A stretch of 64,000 bases of DNA from Acidobacteriota bacterium (GTDB lineage: Bacteria > Acidobacteriota > Thermoanaerobaculia > UBA5066). Where the stretch lies: positions 166,501 through 230,500 of the forward strand of contig JADJVE010000008.1 in the NCBI GenBank assembly GCA_016716715.1, written 5' to 3'. Below the pieces are notes generated by a model, which made no database searches, was not told the origin of the DNA, and saw only the letters and a program-made list of their open reading frames with translations. This document shows positions 49,749 through 58,174 of the stretch, in pieces; positions within the stretch are counted from its first letter, which is position 1, and each line of letters begins with the position of its first letter. The translations under genes were made by a program, and so were the position numbers.

Positions 49749-50107
49749 CGGCGGCCGCCTCGCTTCGGACGTCCGAGGATGGCGTTTGCCTTGTCGCGGG
49801 CGTCGCGTTCGACGCCGTCGCAGACGATGGAGCAGATCTTCAGGAGGGTGGGGTCCGCGATGCGGTAGACGGTGCGCGTGCCGTCCTTCCGGCGGTCGAC
49901 GAGCGCCGAGCCGTGCAGGACCGAAAGGTGCTTGCTGACGTTCGCCTGCGTGCCGCCGACTTCCTCGAGGATCTCGCCGACGGACGCCTCGCTCCGGAAC
50001 AGCCGCCTCAGGATCTTGAGGCGCATGGGCTCGGAGAGCGCCCGGAAGCGCATTGCGACTTCTTCGCAGCCGGCGTCCGTGAGCGGGAGATGAGCGTGCA
50101 TCGCCAT
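49745..50107 (-). CDS. ArsR family regulator
   Basis: 120 residues. ALSEPMRLKILRRLFRSEA, then the recognition helix GGTQANVSKHLSVLHGSAL and wing DRRKDGTRTVYRIADP. Cysteines at DAGCEE and LKICSIVCDG could bind metal or sense thiol state, but the Cys-X-Cys of arsenic sensors is missing. It heads the two PLP-enzyme genes. A very similar protein is encoded at 52657-53244. Confidence 0.92.
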   Translation of the reverse strand: MAMHAHLPLTDAGCEEVAMRFRALSEPMRLKILRRLFRSEASVGEILEEVGGTQANVSKHLSVLHGSALVDRRKDGTRTVYRIADPTLLKICSIVCDGVERDARDKANAILGRPKRGGRR

Positions 50108-50115
50108 ATGGCGAT
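50100..50115. promoter_or_regulatory. 16-base palindromic operator at the ArsR start
   Basis: ATCGCCATATGGCGAT is a perfect palindrome that includes the ATG at 50107-50105 on the minus strand. Placement fits autorepression. Confidence 0.65.
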
Positions 50116-50159
50116 CATCGTACCCGCCGCAGACGAGGTCAATGATGCAGGTTCAGGGG

Positions 50160-52234
50160 TCAGTCCGGGAGAGTGGCCTCGACGAAAGCGCCGTCGCCGG
50201 TTCTCTGGCCGGGTTGGCCGCCGTCGTTGACGACGGCGTACGCGACCCAGGGATTGCTGCCGGAGGTGCGCGTGACGACGGCGTATCCGCTCGGGACACC
50301 GGGGGCAAACGTCGCGAAGATCGTGTTGATCTGCGTGAAGCCGTTCGCGGGCACCGTCACGTCCGTCGATCCGGCTTTCTGGCCGGTCGCGCCGTCGTGG
50401 AGATCGATGTGAAAGGTGTCGGCGAGTGAGTTGGTCGAGCCCACGACGACGAGAGCGAGGTTTGTCCGGTTCTCGGCGTTCTGCTGAAGGGCGTAGAGCC
50501 ACGCGGCCGTCGTTGCTTCGGATCCGGCCGGCACGGCCGAGTAGAAGAGGCCGTATCGCCCTCCGCCGCCGGCGGTCGAGGTCCGGGCCCCGACCGAAAG
50601 GCCGCGAGTGTCGCCGGTCAGATCCGTGACGAAGAGCGCACCGACGAATGTCGCACCGGGCGCCCCCGGAATGATCCCCGGTCGCGCAGGACCTGCACGA
50701 ACGACGGGAGGATCTGCTGCTCTCTGGCGAGGAGCTGGATGTTGAAGGTGACCGAGCCCGAGGGAATCGCCGACGCGACGTAGGTGGCGGTCAGAGTGTG
50801 CGAGGCCGAGGAGAAGTTCGTGAGCACGAGCTCGGTATTGAACGCGCTCGTCTCGACGATGACGGGGAGAGTGAGCCTGGCAATAGCAGATGCCGGAGCC
50901 GCGAGGACGGGCTCGACGAAGGAGCCGTCGGAGTTGGCCTGGTCGTTGATGACGGCGTATGCGTAGAAGGGAGCCGTGCCGGAGACACGCTCGACCTTGA
51001 CGTAGCCGTTCGTGACGCTGAGGCCGTTCGACCCGAGGATCCCCGAGACCTGACTGAAGCCGCCGGGGGAGAGCGTGATGTCGGGCAGAGCCTGGCTGAC
51101 TGGACTTGCCGGGTCACCGGAGACGACCGTGAGGCGCAGCGTGATGTTTCCGGCGGAAGAGCCTCCGGCGTTGATGACGGCGACGTTGGAGCGATCGGTT
51201 GCGTTCTGCCGAAGGCCGCAGAGATAGACGGGAGCGGAGAGAAGTCTCCCCGATCGAAGCCCCGCGTACGCGAGGCCGGCCCGGCCCTCGGTGACGGCGG
51301 TCGTCGTGCGCACCGTCGCGGCCGCGGCGTCCGCCGATGAAAGCCCGCTGAACGTGATCTGAAGAGTGCCGCCGCGGTTTCCGGAATCACCCAGCTGGAT
51401 TCCGAGGCCTCGGAGGTACGTGATGGCATCCGACACGATCTTCTGGCGGCCGGCTGGGAGGCTGTCCGTCGCCGTGCCGCTGGCGCCGCCAAAAGCGGCC
51501 GTGTAGGCGTACGAGATCGAGACGTCGGTCGTTCCGCGGTTCGTCAACGCCAGCTCGGACGTGAAGAAGGAGCCGGCGAGGCCGCCGGACGAGAGGACGA
51601 TCGGGACGGCGACGGTGGACGAGAGCCCCCCCGCCGCGACGCACTTGTACGTCTGCGTGTGCGTGTTGATGTTCAGGTTAGTAGTGCCGGCGAGAACTTC
51701 GAAGGCCGTGCCACCGTTATCGCGATCCCCGATGATGATCGTGCCGGGGCCGACCGTGTCTTCCAGTGTGACGGTCTGCACGACCCGCGAGGATCCGACA
51801 GGGCTGCAGGCCGGGGGAGACTCGAAACTGGTGCCGCTGCTCGTGGATGTTGTGACAGAGGAAGAAGGCGCGGCGACGATGGTCTGGGTGTGGACGTTGA
51901 TGTTGCTTTTTCCGGCGAGGACAAGGCATCCCGCGCTCTTGTTTACGCCGAAACAGACGTTGGCCGGCCCGATTGCGTCCTCCAATACGGTCGTGACCTG
52001 GGCTGTGGCGCCGCTGCATGTCTGAGAGGAAGCCGTGATGGTGGTACCTGTTGATCCCAAACACGGTGTGCTGGACGGGGCGCACAGCGGCGGCGGCGGG
52101 CAGGTTTGGCAGGGCGTGGTCGCGGGAGAACAGGAGGTCTGCGCGAAGGCGGAGCCGGCCACACCGTGCAGCAGCAGGCCCGCGAAGACGCCGACGGCGA
52201 TCCGCGCCCAGCCGAGTGAGCGAGATCGTGTCAC
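50160..52234 (-). CDS. secreted repeat-domain surface protein, frameshifted
   Basis: GTG 52234 with GAGAGGAG upstream. A signal peptide (ARIAVGVFAGLLLHGVAG) is followed by a Cys-rich N-terminus and at least three beta domains of the same type: FFTSELALTNRGTTDVSISY, FNTELVLTNFSSASHTLTAT and AAWLYALQQNAENRTNLALV, with shared endings (YAYAVINDQANSDGSFVEPV, WVAYAVVNDGGQPGQRTGDG). The frame breaks at the CCCC run 50676-50679; restoring one base joins the two parts into 691 residues. The repeats resemble adhesion-type domains common in large acidobacterial secreted proteins. Function unknown. Confidence 0.7.
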
Positions 52235-52375
52235 TCGGTGCTCCTCTCGATACCGTCCGATGCGTGATTGATGGCCGGAATTCTCGGCGGTCGACGCCGG
52301 TAAGCGCAAGCCAATAGATGGCGCCTCACCGAGCCTTGTGTCTCACGCCGGGTATATTTGTGGGACGTGATGCGA

Positions 52376-52447
52376 ACTAGTAGCCCGGGGATCCGCGGGC
52401 CGGGCTCGCGGGGGGGGGGGGGGGGGGGGGGGGGGGGTCTGGGGGGG
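52376..52447. other. polylinker-like sequence and poly-G run, probable artefact
   Basis: ACTAGT (52376), CCCGGG (52384), GGATCC (52389) and CCGCGG (52393) fall within 23 bases, followed by an uninterrupted run of 28 G (52410-52437) and a further run of seven G (52441-52447). This looks like cloning-vector or adaptor DNA, or a bad join, rather than native sequence. Confidence 0.6.
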
Positions 52448-52656
52448 CCGCGGAGGGGACGCCGCCAGCCCCCTCCCCGGTCCTTCGCCGCCTGGGCTGC
52501 CTGAAAGGCGAGGAGGCCAAGACCTATCGCGAGCACCTCGAGGCCAAGTACAGAAAGGATCCTCCGGGAGTCAACGTCCTCCCGGGGTTCTTTTCCGCGG
52601 GCCCCCGGCGCTTGCGCTCTGGGCGGCCTGGCGGCGCCAGGGTGTTCCGCATGGCG
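52448..52656. other. no confident gene; possible gene debris
   Basis: On the plus strand about 52500-52575 reads GCLKGEEAKTYREHLEAKY, a protein-like helix, but no start, family or continuation can be supported. It may be a remnant from a joined fragment. Another run of 14 G lies just beyond, at 52696-52709. Confidence 0.3.
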
Positions 52657-53244
52657 TCACGGATCCACACCGGCCGATCGAAGGGAAGGCATTGCGGGGG
52701 GGGGGGGGGACGGGCCGTCTCGCAGCGTCGCCTTCGTCCGGGTCTGCGCCGCGGGCAAGGGTGGTTGCGAGCTTCTCGTGACGCGCGACGTCGCCGGATT
52801 CAGGAAATCCCCGGTCCCGATCGCCTTACCGGCCGTGGTGCTGGGCTCGGACCTCCGTCGCCGCGGAGGCCCGTCCGACGTGTCCGCTGACCCACGCTCG
52901 ACGCCGTCGCAGACAATCGAGCAAATTCTCAAGATCGAGGGATCCTTGATCGCGTAGAAGGTGCGCGTGCCTTCCTTGCGGCGGCCGAGGAGCGCCGAGC
53001 CGAGCAGGATGGCGAGGTGCTTGCTGACGTTTGCCTGTGTGCCGCCGACATCGGCCACGATCTCGCCGACCGAGGCCTCGTTCCGTGAAAGCCGCCTCAG
53101 GATCTTGAGACGCATGGGTTCGGAGAGCGCGCGGAAGAGAGCCGCGACCTGCTCGCAGCCTGCGTCCGTCGCGGGCAGGACGGCATCGACCGCGGCGTTG
53201 CATGCTCCGGAACGGGGCCCAACGGGCCCCGGCGTCACCCTCAC
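52657..53244 (-). CDS. ArsR family regulator with abnormal C-terminus
   Basis: The HTH core is intact and nearly the same as in the product of 49745-50107: ALSEPMRLKILRRLSRNEA, GGTQANVSKHLAILLGSALL, LRICSIVCDGVERG. A GTG at 53244 overlaps the FmdB stop (GTGA) and is in frame. After DGVERG (about 52895) the sequence loses similarity and runs through the poly-G at 52696 as Pro-rich residues to 52657. The true end is probably near 52850, and the rest is damaged or artefactual. It would be the last gene of the RND operon. Confidence 0.6.
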   Translation of the reverse strand: MRVTPGPVGPRSGACNAAVDAVLPATDAGCEQVAALFRALSEPMRLKILRRLSRNEASVGEIVADVGGTQANVSKHLAILLGSALLGRRKEGTRTFYAIKDPSILRICSIVCDGVERGSADTSDGPPRRRRSEPSTTAGKAIGTGDFLNPATSRVTRSSQPPLPAAQTRTKATLRDGPSPPPPAMPSLRSAGVDP

Positions 53245-53453
53245 GTGAAGCGGCCGGAGCCCGGCCCGCAAGAGCCGCCTCCGTCGCCGCCCTTTGACGC
53301 GGAGGCTCCGGCGGACGCGAAGCGCGAGACGAGCTTCTGGATCTTCTCGCTTCCGCACTCGGGGCAGGTCACCCCGAAGTCCTCGAGGCCGGCGCCGACG
53401 AGCTCCTCGAACGTGGCACCGCACTTCTCGCACGTGAACTCGTAGAGGGGCAT
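53241..53453 (-). CDS. FmdB-type zinc-ribbon protein
   Basis: 70 residues. MPLYEFTCEKCGATFEELVG and then FGVTCPECGSEKIQKLVSRF form the CxxC...CxxC ribbon of the FmdB family, followed by a Gly-rich tail (GGDGGGSCGPGSGRFT). These are putative regulatory or zinc-binding proteins. Located between the P-II-like and ArsR genes. Confidence 0.9.
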   Translation of the reverse strand: MPLYEFTCEKCGATFEELVGAGLEDFGVTCPECGSEKIQKLVSRFASAGASASKGGDGGGSCGPGSGRFT

Positions 53454-53463
53454 GGGCGTCTCC

Positions 53464-53745
53464 TCAGGCGTCCCAGGACTCGAGGGCCCAGGTGACGACG
53501 TGCGGCCGGGACGCGCTGCCCTGCACGTCCTTGAGGGCGGCACGCAGCTTCGGGACGTCCTCGTCCGCGACGAAGGACATGATGATCGTGGAGGTCTTCG
53601 GGAACGCCGCCGAGCCGAGGTGGCGGCCGGAGGAGCCGAAGCCCCGGGCCTCGACCTCCGTGTATCCGGAAACGCCCGCGCGTTCGAGGGCGACCTCGAC
53701 CTTCTCGCGGCACTCCGTGCCGGCGAGCACCATGAGCATCTTCAC
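53464..53745 (-). CDS. P-II-like protein encoded next to RND efflux genes
   Basis: About 93 residues from GTG 53745; ATG 53739 or 53733 are alternatives. The sequence begins VKMLMVLAGTECREKVEVAL, with ARGFGSSGRHLG in the T-loop position and TIIMSFVADEDVPKLRAAL. It resembles a trimeric P-II/GlnB fold but lacks the uridylylated Tyr region and is shorter. Such small P-II-like proteins occur beside metal-efflux RND pumps. It starts two bases after the RND stop. Confidence 0.75.
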   Translation of the reverse strand: MKMLMVLAGTECREKVEVALERAGVSGYTEVEARGFGSSGRHLGSAAFPKTSTIIMSFVADEDVPKLRAALKDVQGSASRPHVVTWALESWDA

Positions 53746-53747
53746 GC

Positions 53748-56700
53748 TTATTCCTCCGCGGGCGGCGCGCCGGCCGCCTTGATGTACATGAAATAGAGGA
53801 GCGGGATCACGACGAGAGTCAGGGCGGTCGCCACGACGACGCCCGAGATGAGCGCGACGGCGAGGCCCTGGAAGATCGGGTCGAGAAGGATGACGCCGCC
53901 GCCCGCGACGAGCGCGAGGGCCGTGAGCACGATCGGCCGGAAGCGCACGGCGCCCGCCTTCATGACGGCCTCCTCGAGCGGCTCGCCGGCGGCGAGCTCG
54001 AGGTTGATGAAGTCCACGAGGAGGATCGAGTTTCGGACGATGATCCCCGCGAGCGCGATGAACCCGATCATCGACGTCGCCGTGAAGAACACGCCGAACG
54101 CCGCGTGCGCCGGCACGATGCCGATGAGCGTGAGCGGGATCGGCGCCATGATGATGAGCGGCGTCACGAAGGAGCGGAACCACCCCACGACGAGGACGTA
54201 GATGAGGACGAGGACCGCGGCGAAGGCGATCCCCATGTCCCGGAAGACCTCCACCGTGACGTGCCACTCGCCGTCCCACTTGAGCGCGTAACGGTTCGAG
54301 TCTGTCGGGAGCGCCGTGTTGAAGATCTCGAGCGGCCGGCCGTCCGGGCCGCGCAGCGCCTCGACTTTCTTCTTCATGTCGAGAATGCCGTAGACGGGCG
54401 CCTCGGCGACGCCGGCCATCTCGGCGAGAACGTACGTCACCGGCTGCAGGTTCTTGTGGTACACGAACGGCGCCCGCTTGCCCGGGACGACGGTCACGAG
54501 CTCGCGGATCGGGATGAGGCGGCCCGTCTGCGAGGGCACGGTCGTCGCAAGGAGGCCCTCGAGGCCGGAGCGCTGGGCGCGGTCGAGGCGCAGGACGATG
54601 GGCACGGCCTCGCGCGCCGCGTCCACGCGCAGGAGGCCCGCGTCCATGCCGTCGAGCGCGATCCGGAGCGTCTTGACGACGACCTCGGGCGTCACGCCGC
54701 TCAGCATCGCCTTCTCACGGTCGATCGCGACCTCGATCTTCGGAGACGCGTCCTCGACGAGCCAGTCCGTGTCGACGACGCCGGGGGTGGACTCGAAAAT
54801 GCCCCGGACCTCCCGCGCCAGCACGATCCGCTGCGCCGGGTCGGGCCCGTAGATCTCGGCGACCATCGTCGAGAGGACCGGCGGCCCCGGCGGGACCTCC
54901 GTGACCTTCACGTTCGCGCCAAGGCGCTTGCCGGCCTCGGAGATCCGGTTGCGAATCTCCTTGGCGATCGTGTGGCTGTCCTTCTTCCGTTCCTCTTTGT
55001 GCGCGAGGTTCACCTGCAGGTCCGCGACGAGCGGGCCCGAGCGCAGGAAATAGTGGCGCACGAGGCCATTGAAGTTGAACGGAGCGGACGTGCCGGCGTA
55101 GACCTGCACGTCCGCGACCTCGGGCTGGGCCTTGACGAGCGTCGCGAGCGTGCGCGCGGCGGCGGCGGTCGCCTCGAGAGTGGTGCCCTCGGGCATGTCG
55201 AGGACGACCTGCAGCTCGCTCTTGTTGTCGTACGGCAGCATCTTGACCTTCGCCGCCCGGACGAGGAAGAGGCCGCAGGCGAGAAGAAGGAGAACGACGA
55301 CGCTGCCGAGCAGGACCCAGCGCCGCGTCGCGCTCGCGAGGAGCGGCGTGAACAGCTTCCGGTAGAAGCGGAGCAGGCGGTCCTCGGGCTTCTTGTCGGC
55401 GCCCGCCTCGAAGTGCTCCTCGCCCCGGAGGTGCTCCTCGGCGAACTTCCGGAAGAGGCGGAACGTGAGCCACGGCGAGACGACGAACGCCACGAGCAGC
55501 GAGAAGACCATCGCGGCCGAGGCGTTCACGGGGATCGGGCGCATGTACGGGCCCATGAGGCCGGAGACGAACGCGAGCGGGAGGAGCGCCGCGACGACCG
55601 CGAACGTCGCGAGGATCGTCGGGTTGCCGACCTCGTCGACCGCGTAGACGGTGGTGAGGCGCGGCTCGCCCCAGCCCATCTCGTAGTGGCGGTGGACGTT
55701 CTCGACGACGACGATCGCGTCGTCCACGAGGATGCCGATCGCGAAGATGAGCGCGAAGAGCGTGACGCGGTTCAGCGTGTACCCGAAGAGAAACGACGCG
55801 AAGAGCGTGAGCGCGAGCGTCGCGGGAACCGCGACGAGGACGACGACCGCTTCCCGGCGGCCCAGGAAGAGCGCCATGAGGAGGACGACGGAGAACGTCG
55901 CGAGCCCGACGTGGAAGATGAGCTCGCCGGACTTCTCGTCGGCCGTCTTGCCGTAGTCGCGCGTCTTGGCGACGGTCACGTTGGACGGGACGACCGGGCC
56001 CTTCAGGCCCTCGAGACGGGCGTCGAGGTCCTTCACGAGGTCGACGGCGTTCGTGCCGGGCTTCTTCGCGACGGCGAGGGTGACGGCCGGGGCGTCGTCG
56101 CCGGCCTTCGTGAGCATCCACGCGTACTGCGAGGGTTCCTCGGGGCCGTCGGACACGGTCGCGACGTCCTTGAGCCACACCGGCTTGCCGTTCGCGACGC
56201 CGATCACGGCCGAGCCGACGTCCTCGGCGCGGCGGAAGAGGGAGCCGACCTCGACGGGGACCTCGGCGTTGCCGGAGGCGAAGCTGCCCGCGGGCAGGCG
56301 CCAGTTGAGGCCCGAGAGCGCGCCGTACGCCTGCACGAGCGAGACGCCGTAGGACGCGAGGCGGTCGCGGTCGAACTTCACGTTCAGGACGCGCCGCTGG
56401 CCGCCGATCACGGTCACCTGCGCGACGCGCGGGTGCCGCGTGAAGTCGGCCTTGACCTCGTCGGCGATCTGCCGGAGCTGCATCGGCGAGGCGTCCTTCG
56501 AGTAGAGCGTGTACGCGGCGACGGGGACGTCGTCGATCCCGCGCGGAGCGACGACCGGCGGCAGCGCGCCCGGCGGGAGAGCGGGCGCGAGCTCGGCGAT
56601 CTTCGCGTGGACGCGGACGACGGCCTGGTCGGGGTCCGTCCCGACCATGAACCGCACGATCACGATGCCGCCCGAGGGCTGCGAGATCGAGTAGACGAAC

Positions 56701-57011
56701 TCGACGTTCGGGATCTGGTAGAGCGCCTTCTCGACGGGCGAGACGACGCGCCGCTCGACCTCCTCGGCCGTCGCGCCCGGAAGCGCGACGAGGACGTCGA
56801 TCATCGGGACCTTGATCTGGGGCTCCTCCTCGCGCGGCGTGACGAGGAGCGCGAACGCCCCGAGGAGGAGCGACGCGACGACGAGGAGCGGCGTCAGCTT
56901 GGACTCGAGGAACGCCTTGGCGATCCGGCCGGAGGCGCCGAGCGGCCGGCGCGTCATCTTCCGGTGGAGGATCTCGCGGGCGCTCGGCCCCTGGGGAATG
57001 TGCTCGTTCAC
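53748..57011 (-). CDS. RND family efflux pump inner-membrane subunit
   Basis: 1087 residues from GTG 57011 (GTGA overlap with the adaptor gene). Twelve helices with two large periplasmic loops. Helix 4 has the proton-relay motif FAIGILVDDAIVVVENVHR with two adjacent Asp, as in the AcrB/HAE class rather than the single Asp/Glu of CusA-type metal pumps. FTATSMIGFIALAGIIVRNS marks the second half. Substrate unknown; regulator-type neighbours (P-II-like, FmdB, ArsR) suggest metal or metalloid stress. Confidence 0.93.
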   Translation of the reverse strand: MNEHIPQGPSAREILHRKMTRRPLGASGRIAKAFLESKLTPLLVVASLLLGAFALLVTPREEEPQIKVPMIDVLVALPGATAEEVERRVVSPVEKALYQIPNVEFVYSISQPSGGIVIVRFMVGTDPDQAVVRVHAKIAELAPALPPGALPPVVAPRGIDDVPVAAYTLYSKDASPMQLRQIADEVKADFTRHPRVAQVTVIGGQRRVLNVKFDRDRLASYGVSLVQAYGALSGLNWRLPAGSFASGNAEVPVEVGSLFRRAEDVGSAVIGVANGKPVWLKDVATVSDGPEEPSQYAWMLTKAGDDAPAVTLAVAKKPGTNAVDLVKDLDARLEGLKGPVVPSNVTVAKTRDYGKTADEKSGELIFHVGLATFSVVLLMALFLGRREAVVVLVAVPATLALTLFASFLFGYTLNRVTLFALIFAIGILVDDAIVVVENVHRHYEMGWGEPRLTTVYAVDEVGNPTILATFAVVAALLPLAFVSGLMGPYMRPIPVNASAAMVFSLLVAFVVSPWLTFRLFRKFAEEHLRGEEHFEAGADKKPEDRLLRFYRKLFTPLLASATRRWVLLGSVVVLLLLACGLFLVRAAKVKMLPYDNKSELQVVLDMPEGTTLEATAAAARTLATLVKAQPEVADVQVYAGTSAPFNFNGLVRHYFLRSGPLVADLQVNLAHKEERKKDSHTIAKEIRNRISEAGKRLGANVKVTEVPPGPPVLSTMVAEIYGPDPAQRIVLAREVRGIFESTPGVVDTDWLVEDASPKIEVAIDREKAMLSGVTPEVVVKTLRIALDGMDAGLLRVDAAREAVPIVLRLDRAQRSGLEGLLATTVPSQTGRLIPIRELVTVVPGKRAPFVYHKNLQPVTYVLAEMAGVAEAPVYGILDMKKKVEALRGPDGRPLEIFNTALPTDSNRYALKWDGEWHVTVEVFRDMGIAFAAVLVLIYVLVVGWFRSFVTPLIIMAPIPLTLIGIVPAHAAFGVFFTATSMIGFIALAGIIVRNSILLVDFINLELAAGEPLEEAVMKAGAVRFRPIVLTALALVAGGGVILLDPIFQGLAVALISGVVVATALTLVVIPLLYFMYIKAAGAPPAEE

Positions 57012-58169
57012 CGGGAGCTGCCCTTCAACTCGGAGACGGGCGCGCCGTCGGCGGGCGGAGACGCGAGACCGACGAGGACGGTCTCGCCGCCCGAAAGGCC
57101 GGAGAGGATCTCGACCTTGCCGCCGGAGACGGCGCCCGTCGTGACGGCCCGGGTGCGCGCCTTGCCGGCTTCGTCCTTGACGGCGACGAGCGTGACGCCG
57201 CCGCTCGTGAGGACCGCGCTCTCGGGGACGAGGACGGTCGCGCGCGGGGCGGTGTCGAGCGTGGCGCGGCCCGTGAGGCCTGTCGAGACGGGCGTGCCCG
57301 CCAGCTCGAGCGTCGCCGTGTACGTGTGGCTCGCCGGGTCGGCGCCCGGGGACATCTCGACGACGGTGCCCGTGAGCTCGGCGGCGACGCCGTCGATCTT
57401 CACGGCGAGCTTCTGTCCGGCTTTGAGGCCCGACGCGGCGACGGCGCCGGCCGGAACCTGCACGACGAGGCGGCGCCCCGTCGCGGACTCGACCATGACG
57501 AGCGGGCGGCCCGGGGCCGCGAGGTCGCCGGCCTCGACGAGGCGGGCGGCCACACGGCCGGCGAAGGGCGCCGTCACGCGGGACTCGCGTGCGACGGAGG
57601 AGGCTGCTTCCACCGCGCCTTCGCCCTGCTGGACGGCGCCCTTCGCCTGCTCGTACTGCATTCGTGACATGTCGAGCTCGAGCGGCGACGCCGAGCCCGA
57701 GGCCGCGAGGGCCTTGTAGCGTTCGTAGTTGCGCTCGGCGAGAGAGAGCGCCGCGCGGGCCTGGGCGAGGGCGCCCTTGGCCTGCGCCTCCTGCCCGCTC
57801 GCGGTCTGCGGCATCGATCTCGACGAGGACGTCGCCGGCGGCGACGGACTGGCCGACACGCGCGGGGACGGCGACGACGTTTGCCATCACGCGCGACGAG
57901 ACGGCGGCGGAGCGGTCGGCCGTGACGGTGCCGTAGAGAGTCAGGCGGTCCGGCAGCGATGCCTTCTCGACCAATGCCGTGGCGGCGGAGACGGGTGCGA
58001 TGGAGGAAGAGGAAGATTTCTTAGAAGGTGAAGAGGGGCCGGCGCAGCCGGCGAGGACCACCGAGGCGATTCCCGCCGCGACGAGGGCGCCCGACACCTT
58101 CAAAGAAGATCCGAATCCCCCGGTCTTCTCCCCGTCTTTCCCCCTCAAAGAAATTCCGAATCCGAACAT
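57008..58169 (-). CDS. RND membrane-fusion (adaptor) lipoprotein, frameshifted
   Basis: ATG 58169 (GGAG eight bases upstream; GTG 58178 overlapping the TolC stop is possible). Lipobox SVVLAGC, a Ser-rich linker, then the biotinyl/lipoyl half (PARVGQSVAAGDVLVEID). The frame breaks near 57811-57812 by one extra base; in the new frame the helical hairpin and barrel continue (PQTASGQEAQAKGALAQARA, SRVTAPFAGRVAARLVEAGD) to the stop at 57008. Without the extra base the product is 386 residues, normal for the family. Confidence 0.85.
58001..58038 (-). repeat. dispersed pyrimidine-rich repeat, copy D
   Basis: On the minus strand this segment matches 10051-10088 with one substitution and two single-A length differences, including the block CCTTCTAAGAAATCTTCC. 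It encodes the Ser-rich linker after the lipobox of the adaptor protein. The adjacent 58095-58170 also holds an imperfect direct repeat (CAAAGAA-TCCGAATCC, twice). Confidence 0.5.
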
Positions 58170-58174
58170 CTGCT

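Noticed and set aside
53214..53230. GGGGCCC-AAC-GGGCCCC hairpin as terminator of the FmdB gene
   Set aside because: No T run follows, and an in-frame ArsR reading passes through it.
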